In this document: positions 1 to 9,061 of the stretch, piece by piece
Numbering within the stretch: the first letter of the stretch is position 1
Layout of the letters: each line of letters opens with the position of its first letter
Assembly (NCBI RefSeq): GCF_947497025.1
Contig: NZ_CANMFC010000006.1
Span: 248,001-312,000, forward strand
Direction of reading: 5' to 3'
Source: an uncultured Kushneria sp.
Lineage (GTDB): Bacteria; Pseudomonadota; Gammaproteobacteria; Pseudomonadales; Halomonadaceae
Length of the DNA: 64,000 nt
The notes under the pieces: generated by a model
What the model was told of the DNA's origin: nothing
Databases searched by the model: none
Seen by the model: the letters and a program-made list of their open reading frames with translations, nothing else
Position numbers and translations under genes: made by a program

Positions 1-1949
1 CGGCGCTGCCCTCGGTGCTGGCCGCCGCCGCCACCTGGCAGCCCGAGCTTTCCCGTCAGGGCGGTGAAATGATTGCCCGCGAGGCCCGCCACTACGGCTT
101 TAACGTGCTGCTGGGCGGTACGGCAGGGCTGGTGCGCGACCCGCGCGCCGGGCGCAACTACGAGATGCCAGGTGAGGATCCGCTGCTGTCGGGGCTGACG
201 ACGGCAGCCAAGATCAACGGCATTGAAAGTCAGCATGTGATGTCGACCATCAAGCACTTTGCGCTCAACGCCCAGGAGACCGGACGCCACAAGCTCAGTG
301 CCAACATCAGCGATCAGGCGCTGCAGGAATCCGACCTGCTGTCATTTCGCTATGCATTGGAACACAGCCATCCGGGGGCGACCATGTGCGCCTATAACCG
401 GATCAATGGGGAGTACGCCTGTCAAAACGGCTATCTGCTCAATCAGGTGCTCAAGAAGGAATGGGGCTACCCGGGCTTTGTGATGTCCGACTGGGGGGCG
501 GTCTATTCAAGCGCCCCATCGGCCAATGCGGGGCTGGATCAGCAGTCCGCCGCAGCGGACTTTGACGGCGTGGTCTATTTTGGCGCCCCGCTGGAAAAGG
601 CGGTCGAGCGCGGCGAAGTGCCCCGCGAACGCATCGACGACATGGCCCATCGCATCCTGCGCAGCACCTTTGCCTCCGGGCTGGTCGATCATCCCCCCGC
701 CGGTGAGCCGATCAATAAAAAGGCCAACGCTGACGTTGCCCAGCGCATCGCCGAAAACGCCATGGTGCTGTTGAAAAATGATCAGGGCGTGCTGCCGCTG
801 GACGGCGCGCAGGACAAACGCATCAGCGTGACCGGGGCACATGCCGACCGCGCCGTGATTGCCGGCGGCGGCTCGGCCGCTGTGGTGCCGATGGACGGAG
901 ACGCCCTGCCCGACCTGAATCCGCCCAGGGGCGTCAACACCCAGCGTCTGTATCCCAAATCCTCACCGCTGGGCGCGATCGGCCTGCACGCGCCGGACTC
1001 AAGTGTCACCTTCAGCTCGGGTGACGACATCGATGAGGCGGTACGCCAGGCACGTGACAGCGACGTCGCCGTAGTCTTTGCCCAGCAATGGACCTCGGAA
1101 ACCATGGATATGCAGAGCCTGGCGCTGGAAGGCCACCAGAACGCGCTGATCGAGGCGGTCGCGAAAGCCAACCCGCGTACGGTGGTGGTGCTGGAAACCG
1201 GCGGGCCGGTGGCCATGCCCTGGCGGGACAATGTCGCCGCCATCATGGAGGCCTGGTACCCGGGCCAGCGCGGCGGTGAGGCCATCGCCAATGTGCTCTT
1301 CGGGCAGAAAAACCCCTCGGGCCGGCTGCCGGTGACCTTTGCACAAAATGATCAGCAGTTGCCCCGTCCACAGGTCCCGGGGCTGACCATCGGTAACAGC
1401 GCTTTCTTTGATGTCGATTACAACCGCGAAGGCGCCGATGTCGGCTATCGCTGGTTCGAACGTCAGAATGAGACGCCACTGTACGCCTTTGGCCATGGGC
1501 TTTCCTACACCACCTTTGAGCGCCAGGGGCTGGCGCTCGAGAAGGATGGGCAAAAAGTAACCGCTCACTTCACGGTCACCAACACCGGGGATCGCAAGGG
1601 CCGCACCACGCCGCAGCTTTACGTTCACGCCCCCGATGGCTCGCCGGCCCGGCTGGGCGGCTGGCAGAGCGTTGAGCTTTCCCCCGGCGAATCAAGGGAG
1701 GTGCGTCTTGAGATCGATCCACGTCAGTTTGCCCGCTATAACAGCGATCAGCGCCAGTGGCGCCTTGAGGGCGGTGACTATCAGGTGGCACTGGCCGATT
1801 CCGCGACCGATATTGATGAAACACGGCATGTAACGCTGCCGGCCGGTGGGGTGGCGATGCCGCCGCTGGCGCCCGAACCGGCGTCAGCCTCAAAACCGCA
1901 GGAACAGCGTGTGGCGGCCAACGGCTCGACGCCGGACGGCTCGCCCTGA
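1..1949 (+). CDS. Beta-glucosidase, glycoside hydrolase family 3 (5'-truncated)
   Basis: Glycoside hydrolase of family 3, probably a beta-glucosidase. The reading frame is open to the left edge, so the N-terminus is missing and the GTG at 15 is not a real start. Numbering from that GTG, the first domain carries K80-H81-F in the KHF motif and the catalytic nucleophile Asp159 in the SDWG motif, both family hallmarks. The second alpha/beta domain follows (LLKND, then ETGGPVAMPW), and a fibronectin-III-like domain lies at about residues 515-585. The C-terminus ends in a Pro/Ala/Ser-rich tail. Substrate preference cannot be read from the sequence. A strong hairpin terminator follows 20 bases after the stop. 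Confidence 0.9.
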   Translation, partial: ALPSVLAAAATWQPELSRQGGEMIAREARHYGFNVLLGGTAGLVRDPRAGRNYEMPGEDPLLSGLTTAAKINGIESQHVMSTIKHFALNAQETGRHKLSANISDQALQESDLLSFRYALEHSHPGATMCAYNRINGEYACQNGYLLNQVLKKEWGYPGFVMSDWGAVYSSAPSANAGLDQQSAAADFDGVVYFGAPLEKAVERGEVPRERIDDMAHRILRSTFASGLVDHPPAGEPINKKANADVAQRIAENAMVLLKNDQGVLPLDGAQDKRISVTGAHADRAVIAGGGSAAVVPMDGDALPDLNPPRGVNTQRLYPKSSPLGAIGLHAPDSSVTFSSGDDIDEAVRQARDSDVAVVFAQQWTSETMDMQSLALEGHQNALIEAVAKANPRTVVVLETGGPVAMPWRDNVAAIMEAWYPGQRGGEAIANVLFGQKNPSGRLPVTFAQNDQQLPRPQVPGLTIGNSAFFDVDYNREGADVGYRWFERQNETPLYAFGHGLSYTTFERQGLALEKDGQKVTAHFTVTNTGDRKGRTTPQLYVHAPDGSPARLGGWQSVELSPGESREVRLEIDPRQFARYNSDQRQWRLEGGDYQVALADSATDIDETRHVTLPAGGVAMPPLAPEPASASKPQEQRVAANGSTPDGSP

Positions 1950-1968
1950 CACCGAAATGGTGTGGCAT

Positions 1969-2004
1969 AAAAAACCGCCTCCGGCCGGACCGGAGGCGGT
2001 TTTT
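1969..2004. terminator. Bidirectional rho-independent terminator
   Basis: A perfect GC-rich stem (CCGCCTCCGG paired with CCGGAGGCGG) is flanked by an A-run on the left and a T-run on the right. It can therefore stop transcription from both sides. It sits between the converging GH3 gene and the first short-chain dehydrogenase. Confidence 0.9.
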
Positions 2005-2042
2005 GACGTCTTCAGCGCAGCGCCCTGGTTGATGAAGGCGCT

Positions 2043-2900
2043 CTAATTAATAATCGCGCCGCCGTTGATGTGCAACGAGTGGCCGCTGATATAGGAGGCG
2101 TCCTTCGAGGCCAGAAAGACGTAGGCGGGCCCGAGTTCGCTGGGCTGGCCGGCACGGCCCATCGGCATCTTCTCGCCCAGGGTCTGCATGAGAGTCGGAT
2201 CGAAACGGCCCATGGTCGAGGGCTGAATCGGCGTCCAGATTGGCCCCGGCGCCACTTCGTTGACCCGAATGCCCTCACCCACCAGCGACTCCGACAGCGA
2301 GCGGGTAAAGCCGGTAATCGCGCCCTTGGTCGAGGTGTAGGCCATCAGCATGGCATTGCCCACGAAGGGATTGATCGAGGTCGTATTGATGATGGTGTCG
2401 CCGGCCTTGAGGTGCGGACGCACGGCCTTTGCCATATAAAAGTAGCCGTGGATGTTGACGTCAAAAGTGTCACGCCATTCATCATCGGGGATGTCGGTAA
2501 TATCCTGGCGCACCACCTGGGCGGCGGCGTTGTTGACCAGAATGTTGATCGCACCAAATTCCTTTAACACCTGATCGACGGCCTGGTGACAAAAGGCGCT
2601 GTCCCGCACATCGCCGCTGGTCAACAGCGCCTGGCGACCTTCGGCTTCGATAAGGCGTTTTGTCTCTTCGGCGTCGTCATGCTCATCGAGATACATCACG
2701 GCCACATCGGCCCCTTCACGGGCAAAATGCACCGCGGCGCTGCGACCGATACCGCTGTCGCCGCCGGTGATCAGCGCCTTTTTGCCTTCAAGCTTGCCGC
2801 TGCCGCGATAGTCATCGCGAATGATTTCGGGCGCCGGGGTCATCTCATGCTCAAACCCCGGCTGACGATCCTGGGACTGCCTTGGAAACTGCTCTGCCAT
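2043..2900 (-). CDS. SDR family oxidoreductase, YghA-like (copy 1)
   Basis: Short-chain dehydrogenase of 285 residues, related to E. coli YghA (an NADP-dependent aldehyde reductase). A hydrophilic leader of about 40 residues precedes the Rossmann fold, as in that subfamily. The nucleotide-binding motif TGGDSGIGR, the NNAA motif and the catalytic Y-x3-K pair (YTSTKG) are all present. The subfamily signature VAPGPIWTP and a C-terminal HINGG also fit. The ATG is preceded by AAGGAGAG at good spacing. It lies 125 bp downstream of a second gene of the same family on the same strand, suggesting tandem duplication. The substrate is unknown; small aldehydes or sugar alcohols are plausible. Confidence 0.88.
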   Translation of the reverse strand: MAEQFPRQSQDRQPGFEHEMTPAPEIIRDDYRGSGKLEGKKALITGGDSGIGRSAAVHFAREGADVAVMYLDEHDDAEETKRLIEAEGRQALLTSGDVRDSAFCHQAVDQVLKEFGAINILVNNAAAQVVRQDITDIPDDEWRDTFDVNIHGYFYMAKAVRPHLKAGDTIINTTSINPFVGNAMLMAYTSTKGAITGFTRSLSESLVGEGIRVNEVAPGPIWTPIQPSTMGRFDPTLMQTLGEKMPMGRAGQPSELGPAYVFLASKDASYISGHSLHINGGAIIN

Positions 2901-3025
2901 GTCTGAACTCTCCTTTTCGATGCGCGCACTCGATATGCGCCCGGGCAGGCCTCATGCCAACCCCTTAAAATCCGGGAGAGCGTTCCGGACACACCGGAAA
3001 ACTGCCTCACCCGGTGTAATGCACA

Positions 3026-3889
3026 TCAGCCGTTGACGATCATGCCGCCGTTGACGTGGATGGTCTGGCCGGTCACGTAGCTGCTGTCGCGGCAGGCCAG
3101 ATAGACATAGGCAGGGCCCAGCTCTGAAGGCTGACCGGCGCGTCCCATCGGCGACTGGCTGCCGAAGTCCTCGACCAGGCTCTCGTCAAACTGGCCCATG
3201 GTGGCGGGGATCAGCGGCGTCCAGATCGGGCCCGGTGCGACCTGATTGACGCGGATACCGTCACCGACACACATTTTTGACAGCGCGCGGGTAAAACCGG
3301 CGTTGGCGCCCTTGGTGGTGGTATAGGCCAGCAGATTGGCGTTACCGGCAAAGGCATTGACGGAGGTCGTGTTAATCACCGCGCCCTTCGTCTCACGCAG
3401 ATGCGGGATGGCGGCCTTGGCCATGTAGAAGTAGCCGTGAATATTGACGTCAAAGGTGCGCCGCCACTCTTCATCCGAGGTCTCCTCGGGGCGATCATGC
3501 AGCACCTGCTGGGCGGCGTTGTTGACCAGTACATCAAGCTTGCCAAAGGTATCGACCGTCTGCTGCACCGCGCTGCGGCAAAAATCGGCATCGGCGACAT
3601 CACCGGCGATCAGCAGCGCGCGACGACCTTCGGCTTCGATCATCTGCTTCGTGGCTTCGGCGTCGTCGTGCTCATCCAGATACAGGATGGCCACATCGGC
3701 ACCTTCGCGGGCGAAATGCACCGCCGCGGCGCGACCAATGCCGCTGTCGCCGCCGGTGACGATGGCCACCAGATCCTGCATCTTGGCGCTGCCACGATAA
3801 TCGGGATGCATGAATTCGGCCGGCGGGGTCATTTCGCCTTCGACACCGGGCTGACGATCCTGCTTTTGCGGGGGAATATGTTCTGCCAT
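3026..3889 (-). CDS. SDR family oxidoreductase, YghA-like (copy 2)
   Basis: Second YghA-like short-chain dehydrogenase, 287 residues. It carries TGGDSGIGR for NAD(P) binding, NNAA, and the catalytic YTTTKG. It closely resembles the gene downstream at 2043-2900 along its whole length (shared YLDEHDDAE and DVNIHGYFYMAKA segments). The frame is open upstream, but the start chosen at 3889 (MAEHIPPQ) matches the leader of the neighbour and has GGGAG about 11 bases ahead. The upstream extension is Arg-rich and not conserved with the paralogs. It is divergent from the yjjV-like nuclease. Function beyond NAD(P)-dependent oxidoreductase is unknown. Confidence 0.88.
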   Translation of the reverse strand: MAEHIPPQKQDRQPGVEGEMTPPAEFMHPDYRGSAKMQDLVAIVTGGDSGIGRAAAVHFAREGADVAILYLDEHDDAEATKQMIEAEGRRALLIAGDVADADFCRSAVQQTVDTFGKLDVLVNNAAQQVLHDRPEETSDEEWRRTFDVNIHGYFYMAKAAIPHLRETKGAVINTTSVNAFAGNANLLAYTTTKGANAGFTRALSKMCVGDGIRVNQVAPGPIWTPLIPATMGQFDESLVEDFGSQSPMGRAGQPSELGPAYVYLACRDSSYVTGQTIHVNGGMIVNG

Positions 3890-4105
3890 GACGATGATGC
3901 TCCCTGTCATTGAGTGGCCGCGGCCACGCGTCCAAAGGTGAATACGGCCCTGCGCTGCGCGCATTACGACGAATGGCTAAAGCGTAGTTCGCCCTGCAGC
4001 CCCTGCAATTCACCCCTGACACCAGGGCACTACACTCCGCCATACAGCATCGTAAAACCGCTGGTCATCGATCAACCACGTCATCAAGCGCCAAGGAGCC
4101 TCGGC

Positions 4106-4882
4106 ATGCCCTCGCAATTTGTGGATACCCACTGCCATTTTGATTTTCCGCCCTTTTGCGGCAATGAGGCGCAAAGCCTGCAGAAGGCGAGGGAGGCCGG
4201 CGTCGAGAAGCTCATTGCCGTGGGCGTCACGGCGGATCGCTTCGCGGGCGTCATGGCACTGGCCGATCAATACGCGCCGGTGTATGCCGCGCTTGGCATT
4301 CATCCCATGGCGATAAATGATTTTCAGGAAGTGCATCTTGAGCAGCTGGAAACGTGGCTCAAAAAGCGGCCCGACAAGCTGGTAGCGATCGGTGAAATCG
4401 GGCTGGATCTTTTTATCGACAACCCTCAGTTCGAACGCCAGGAAGCCCTGCTGGATGCCCAGCTGCGCCTGGCCCGCCAATATGAGTTACCGGTGATCCT
4501 TCATTCGCGCCGCACGCACGACAAGCTCGCGATGCATCTAAGACGCATCGACCTGCCCCGGCGAGGTGTGGTCCATGGTTTTGCCGGCAGCGAACAGCAG
4601 GCTCAGGCCTTTATCAGGGCGGGGTATTGTATTGGCGTGGGCGGCACCATGACCTACGAGCGCGCCTCCAAGACCCGCCGCACCCTGGCGCGCCTGCCGC
4701 TCTCGTCGCTGCTGCTGGAAACGGATTCGCCGGATATGCCCGTGCAGGGGTTTCAGGGCGAACCCAATCGCCCCGAGCGGATCAACCATATCTGGCAGAG
4801 CCTGTGCGAGATTCGCAAGGAGTCCCCCGAAGAGATTGCCGACACCATCCGAGCCAATACCCGCAGGCTGTTTGGCCTCTAA
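4106..4882 (+). CDS. yjjV: TatD-family metal-dependent hydrolase, YjjV-like
   Basis: TatD-family metal-dependent hydrolase (258 residues), most like E. coli YjjV. Visible metal ligands and motifs are H9-C-H11 in DTHCHFDF, the Glu of AIGEIGLD, LHSRRTHD, VHGFAGS and the terminal LLETDSPD. Family members act as Mg-dependent DNases or related phosphoesterases; the exact YjjV substrate is not established. The frame is open further upstream, but the ATG at 4106 has AAGGAG eight bases before it and gives the normal family length. It is a single gene between two SDR paralogs, with no visible link to them. Confidence 0.9.
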   Translation: MPSQFVDTHCHFDFPPFCGNEAQSLQKAREAGVEKLIAVGVTADRFAGVMALADQYAPVYAALGIHPMAINDFQEVHLEQLETWLKKRPDKLVAIGEIGLDLFIDNPQFERQEALLDAQLRLARQYELPVILHSRRTHDKLAMHLRRIDLPRRGVVHGFAGSEQQAQAFIRAGYCIGVGGTMTYERASKTRRTLARLPLSSLLLETDSPDMPVQGFQGEPNRPERINHIWQSLCEIRKESPEEIADTIRANTRRLFGL

Positions 4883-5291
4883 CTCGGCTTTTCAAAGCCT
4901 GCCGAGCTCGGCGTTTTGAGACGCAAGGCACCGTAGCCGGGCAGCCTCAGGGGCTGCCCTGCTGAATCATCTATCCTAAAATCTTATTACGTAACAATAA
5001 TGGCCATTTGATAAAATCATGAATGAGCAAAATATAACCTGCTTAAAAAATGCACAAAAACCTCCATGAAAAGCCCAATAAAAATCGGCATCATGCGAGA
5101 CATCCCCGCATGAAGCTCACTACTCCCTACGTTTTTAATGCTCAATACAAAAAGCAATAAAGAAAAGGCATCGTCTCCGATCCAGTCAAAAAAGCCTCAA
5201 GATGACAAGGCTAAATTCTGACGATAATCCAATACGGGTTAACCAAAAAATACTGTCATGGATCGATGCAAGAGGTCATGTGCACGGCATG
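4883..5291. other. AT-rich intergenic stretch without a recognisable gene
   Basis: About 410 bases without a supported gene. A hairpin at 4939-4959 (GGGCAGCC paired with GGCTGCCC) lacks a U-tract, so at best it is a weak terminator for the yjjV-like gene. From about 4965 onward the sequence is clearly AT-richer than the flanks. It has only very short open frames (for example a 15-codon one near 5065) with no convincing ribosome site. It contains the small palindrome TTACGTAA near 4985. Confidence 0.5.
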
Positions 5292-5323
5292 AAAAAGCCC
5301 GCACCACGGGAAGCGGCGCAGGC
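5292..5323 (-). terminator. Rho-independent terminator of the third SDR gene
   Basis: On the minus strand, a 9-bp stem including G:U pairs (GCCTGCGCC with GGTGCGGGC) is followed by TTTTT. It lies 33 bases downstream of the SDR stop codon at 5357. Confidence 0.75.
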
Positions 5324-5356
5324 TTGGGATTTCTATCTGTAATTTATATCGTAACG

Positions 5357-6202
5357 TTACGTATTAAGGATAACGCCGCCATTGAGGTGAATGGTCTGCC
5401 CATTCATGTAGGAGGACTCCTCGCTTGCCAGATAGACATAGGCCGGCGCTATCTCACTGGGCTGACCGGCACGGTTCATGGGGACCTGCTCGCCAAAGCC
5501 TTCCACCTTCTCGTCATCCATGGTCGAGGGAATCAGTGGCGTCCAGATAGGTCCTGGGGCCACGGCATTGACGCGAATACCACGTTCAACCAATGACATG
5601 GCTATCGAACGCATAAAGCCCTGAATGGCGCCCTTGGTCGCGGTGTAGTCGATCAGGGTGTTATTGCCCTTGAAGGCATTGATCGAGGAGGTTTCGATGA
5701 TACTGTCGCCCTCTTTCAAATGCGCCAGCGCGTACTTGACCGTATAGAAGTGACTGAAGATGTTGGTGCGAAAGGTGCGCTCGATCTGTTCGTCGGGAAT
5801 TTTGGTGATGTCGTCCCAGTCGTGCTGTTCGGCGGCGTTGTTGACCAGAATGTTAAGCCCACCCAGTTCACTGACGGTCCTTTCGATCATGTTATGGCAA
5901 AAATCCGGGCTGCCGACGTCGCCCTTGAGCACCAGGCAGCGCTGCCCCTCGGCCTCGACGAGCGCACGGGTATCCTCGGCGTCGCGATCTTCCAGGAGAT
6001 AGTTGATCGCCACATCGGCGCCTTCGCGGGCGTAATGGACGGCTACGGCGCGGCCGATACCGCTGTCGCCCCCGGTAATCAGGGCCACCCGGCCCTTGAG
6101 CTTGCCGGTGCCCTGATACCGGGCTCGAATGTATTCGGGCTGCGGGTTCATACTGTATTCATCACCCGGCTGTGACTGGGGTGCATCGGTTGAATTGGCC
6201 AC
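5357..6202 (-). CDS. SDR family oxidoreductase, YghA-like (copy 3)
   Basis: Third YghA-like short-chain dehydrogenase in 4 kb, 281 residues. It keeps TGGDSGIGR, NNAAEQ, the catalytic YTATKG and the VAPGPIWTP signature. Its middle differs more from copies 1 and 2 than they do from each other (TFRTNIFSHFYTVKYA instead of DVNIHGYFYMAKA), so it is the older branch. The start is GTG at 6202 with AAGGAG eight bases upstream. A minus-strand terminator follows the gene, so it is probably monocistronic. A 12-bp perfect palindrome (CGTAACGTTACG, 5350-5361) spans its stop codon. The physiological substrate is unknown. Confidence 0.87.
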   Translation of the reverse strand: MANSTDAPQSQPGDEYSMNPQPEYIRARYQGTGKLKGRVALITGGDSGIGRAVAVHYAREGADVAINYLLEDRDAEDTRALVEAEGQRCLVLKGDVGSPDFCHNMIERTVSELGGLNILVNNAAEQHDWDDITKIPDEQIERTFRTNIFSHFYTVKYALAHLKEGDSIIETSSINAFKGNNTLIDYTATKGAIQGFMRSIAMSLVERGIRVNAVAPGPIWTPLIPSTMDDEKVEGFGEQVPMNRAGQPSEIAPAYVYLASEESSYMNGQTIHLNGGVILNT

Positions 6203-6346
6203 TGCTCAAACTCCTTTTGAAACATGGATCAATCTTTACGCCGGGCACGGCCCGACGCACGTCTCTCCAAGCGTAGAGCGCCCTGACAAGCGTTCAAGAA
6301 GGGTTTGATCCAGAAGGCGCCACCCAAGGGCACAGCGCCTGTTATT

Positions 6347-7270
6347 TCAGTAGGAAAGCGGCAAGAACACCGACCAGCCAATACGTTCACTGAGCTTTTC
6401 CAGCACCGCCATACCCACCAGCGAATTGCCGCTGGCGTTGAGCGCCGGTGACCACACGCAGATGCTGTAGCGCCCCGGCACCACCGCGACGATGCCACCG
6501 CCGACGCCGCTTTTACCCGGCAGCCCCACACGATAGGCAAAGTTGCCGGCCTCGTCATAGAGCCCGCTGGTGGCCATGATGGCGTTGACCTGCTGGGTCT
6601 GGCGCGGCGTCAGGATGTGCTCATCACTGTGCAGGCAGCGCCCACCGTTGGCCAGAAAGGAGAAGCCGCGTACCAGATCCACGCAGCTGGCCGTGAGCGC
6701 ACAGTGATGGAAGTAGCTCTTGAGCACGGCTTCCACATCATTGTGAAAGTTGCCAAAGGACTGCATCAGATAGGCCATGGCCGCATTGCGCGCCCGATGC
6801 TGGTATTCCGATTCGGCCACCACCCGATCGGAAATGATATGAACGTTGTTGGTCATCCGGCGCACCAGATCGCGCATGGACAGTATCGGGGCGGCGTAGC
6901 GCGACTGGTTGATATCGGCGATCACCAGCGCACCGGCATTGATAAAGGGATTGCGCGGGCGCCCTTTTTCGAACTCGAGCTGCACCAGCGAGTTGAAGGC
7001 CTGCCCCGAAGGCTCATGCCCCAGCCGCTCCCAGAGGCTCTCGCCGCCATGTGAAATGGCCTGCACCAGGCTGAACACCTTGGAAATGCTCTGAATCGAG
7101 AAGGGGGTATCGGCATCCCCGGCCTGATAAAGCGCACCACCGGTGCCGAGCATGGCGATGCCGAGTTGATGGGGATCAACATCCGCCAGTGCCGGAATGT
7201 AGCTGGCCACGTGCCCCTGGCCCAGCAGCGGGCGCACCTCATCGAGAATGGATTCCAGCAGTGCATGCAT
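6347..7270 (-). CDS. glsB: Glutaminase (GlsB-type)
   Basis: Serine-dependent glutaminase of the beta-lactamase fold, 307 residues, converting L-glutamine to glutamate and ammonia in the cytoplasm. The catalytic SxxK motif is S61-I-S-K64. Other family marks are NPFINAGA, the NGG loop and the [12 protein letters not shown] motif near the C-terminus. Length and motifs match E. coli GlsB (YneH). The ATG at 7270 has only a distant AGGA. It stands alone, divergent from pyrB with about 240 bp between them. A role in glutamate pool and osmolyte supply would suit a halophile but is inference. Confidence 0.93.
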   Translation of the reverse strand: MHALLESILDEVRPLLGQGHVASYIPALADVDPHQLGIAMLGTGGALYQAGDADTPFSIQSISKVFSLVQAISHGGESLWERLGHEPSGQAFNSLVQLEFEKGRPRNPFINAGALVIADINQSRYAAPILSMRDLVRRMTNNVHIISDRVVAESEYQHRARNAAMAYLMQSFGNFHNDVEAVLKSYFHHCALTASCVDLVRGFSFLANGGRCLHSDEHILTPRQTQQVNAIMATSGLYDEAGNFAYRVGLPGKSGVGGGIVAVVPGRYSICVWSPALNASGNSLVGMAVLEKLSERIGWSVFLPLSY

Positions 7271-7510
7271 GGGTAATGGCCGTCCTGACGCGAGGCTCTC
7301 GCCCTGATGGAAAAAAGCGGGCGCAGTGTAGCGCGCCGTTCAACGCTCGCCCATCCTGTCATGCCAAAAGAGAGGGGCTGTTTGAAAAAGCGTCTGTCGC
7401 ACGCCTGATCCCCGATGAAGGGCAAGGGCCTGTCGCGCTACACTAGCGCGCGTTTGCGCCCCACAGTGCCTGCTGTGTGGCTTTGTCCCTCCCAGCCAGA
7501 GGCGAGTGCC

Positions 7511-8557
7511 ATGAGTGCCCATCTGTTGTCCGTTGATAATTTGTCCCGCGACTACGTCGATCATCTGTTTCACGTGGCGCGGCGCATGGAGCCCATCGCC
7601 CAGCGCCAGAAGATCACCCGGGTACTGGAGGGCGCCGTGCTGGGCAATCTCTTTTTCGAAGCCAGTACCCGTACGCGCATGAGCTTTCACTCGGCCTTCA
7701 GTCGCCTGGGCGGCAGCGTCTGTGACACCACTGGCTTCACCTTCTCCTCGATGGCCAAGGGCGAGTCACTGTATGACACCAGCCGCGTGATCAGCGGCTA
7801 TGTCGATGCCATTGTCATGCGTCACCCCGACCTGGGCTCGGTAGCAGAATTTGCCGCGGCCACCCATGTACCGGTGATCAACGGCGGTGATGGCCCTGGC
7901 GAGCACCCCAGCCAGGCACTGCTGGATCTTTATACCATCAATAAGGAGTTCGAGCGGATCGGCAAGGCGCTGCCCGGCGCGCATCTGCTGCTGACCGGCG
8001 ATCTCAAGTACGGGCGTACCGTGCATTCGCTGCTGAAGCTTTTGTCACTTTATCCGCCGATGCAGATCACGCTGGTGTCGCCGCCGGGCCTCGAAATGCC
8101 CTTCGAACTGATCGACCAGGCCGAGAATGCCGGCCATCGGGTGCAACAGCGCGATACCCTGCAGGCCGATTACAGCGACGTCGACGTGGTCTATGCCACA
8201 CGGATTCAAAAGGAGCGCTTTACCCAGGAGATGGTGGAAGGCTTCAGTCTGTCGAGCGATTTCAGCGTGGACCGCGCCTTTCTGGATCAGCGCTGCAGCA
8301 CTCATACCATCGCGATGCACCCGCTGCCGCGCGACAGTCGGCCCGGCGCCAATGATCTCAACGTGGACCTCAACGGCGACCCGCGACTGGCCATCTTTCG
8401 TCAGACCGACAATGGCATTCCAGTGCGCATGGCAATCTTTGCCACGCTCATGGGCGTGGATGACACCTTTGATCGGAATCTCAGGGACGTAGGCTGGAAG
8501 CCGCCGCACCAGGTGGGGGTCGATGATGCGCTGCTGACGAGCGGGCATCACGGCTGA
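7511..8557 (+). CDS. pyrB: Aspartate carbamoyltransferase
   Basis: Catalytic subunit of aspartate transcarbamoylase, condensing carbamoyl phosphate with aspartate in pyrimidine synthesis. The carbamoyl-phosphate loop STRTR is at residues 52-56. HPSQALLDL, the aspartate-site segment DLKYGRTVHSL and HPLPR near the C-terminus are present. The YVDAIVMRHP and GDLKYGRTVHSL segments are of the enterobacterial PyrB type. At 348 residues it is longer than E. coli PyrB (311). ATG 7511 is the start that gives the family N-terminus; the frame is open further upstream. No pyrI, pyrC or pyrR is adjacent. It converges on ruvX. Confidence 0.93.
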   Translation: MSAHLLSVDNLSRDYVDHLFHVARRMEPIAQRQKITRVLEGAVLGNLFFEASTRTRMSFHSAFSRLGGSVCDTTGFTFSSMAKGESLYDTSRVISGYVDAIVMRHPDLGSVAEFAAATHVPVINGGDGPGEHPSQALLDLYTINKEFERIGKALPGAHLLLTGDLKYGRTVHSLLKLLSLYPPMQITLVSPPGLEMPFELIDQAENAGHRVQQRDTLQADYSDVDVVYATRIQKERFTQEMVEGFSLSSDFSVDRAFLDQRCSTHTIAMHPLPRDSRPGANDLNVDLNGDPRLAIFRQTDNGIPVRMAIFATLMGVDDTFDRNLRDVGWKPPHQVGVDDALLTSGHHG

Positions 8558-8593
8558 GGGGGGCAAAACTTTCCTGTTCCGGCAGCAGGACGC

Positions 8594-9061
8594 TTACTGG
8601 CGGGGCGAGGGCATATCGAGGCGAGCACCGCCGGCCTGCTGCTCAAACCATCCAGTGAGAATCAGCTCGGCGGCGATGCCGTCGACACCGTGCTCGCGAT
8701 AGTTGCCGCGATGACCTTCTTCGCGGGCAATCGCCTTGGCAGCGCGAGTGGTGCCGCGCTCATCGAACATTTCCAGCGGCTTGCCAAAGCGTCCGTGCAG
8801 CCGCTTGCCGAACTTACGCGCGCGCAGGCTCATCCCGGATTCGGTGTCGTCCATGTTGAGGGGCAGCCCGACCACAAACAGATCGGGCTGCCATTCATCG
8901 ACCAGGCGAGCGATCACGTTCCAGTCGGGAATGCCGTCACGCGCCGTCAACGGATCAAGCGCCGTGGCCGAGCCCAGCAGTTCGTTGCCGACGGCTACGC
9001 CAATGCGCCGCACGCCAAAATCAAAGGCCAGCACCAGCCGCTGGCCGGACGTCTCAGCCAT
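8594..9061 (-). CDS. ruvX: Holliday junction resolvase-like RuvX (YqgF)
   Basis: RNase H-fold protein of the RuvX/YqgF family, 155 residues from the chosen start, implicated in 16S rRNA 5'-end maturation and named after a predicted Holliday-junction resolvase role. Visible motifs are the first acidic site in LAFDFGVRRIGVAVG, the VVGLPLNMD strand, and DERGTT near the C-terminus. A GTG at 9073 is possible, but the ATG at 9061 has a GAGG at better spacing. Either way the gene overlaps the stop of yqgE (9054), so the two are translationally linked. Confidence 0.92.
   Translation of the reverse strand: MAETSGQRLVLAFDFGVRRIGVAVGNELLGSATALDPLTARDGIPDWNVIARLVDEWQPDLFVVGLPLNMDDTESGMSLRARKFGKRLHGRFGKPLEMFDERGTTRAAKAIAREEGHRGNYREHGVDGIAAELILTGWFEQQAGGARLDMPSPRQ

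Noticed and set aside
4939-4959. Hairpin after the yjjV-like gene as terminator
   Set aside because: The stem is good, but no U-run follows, so it was noted only as a weak possibility.
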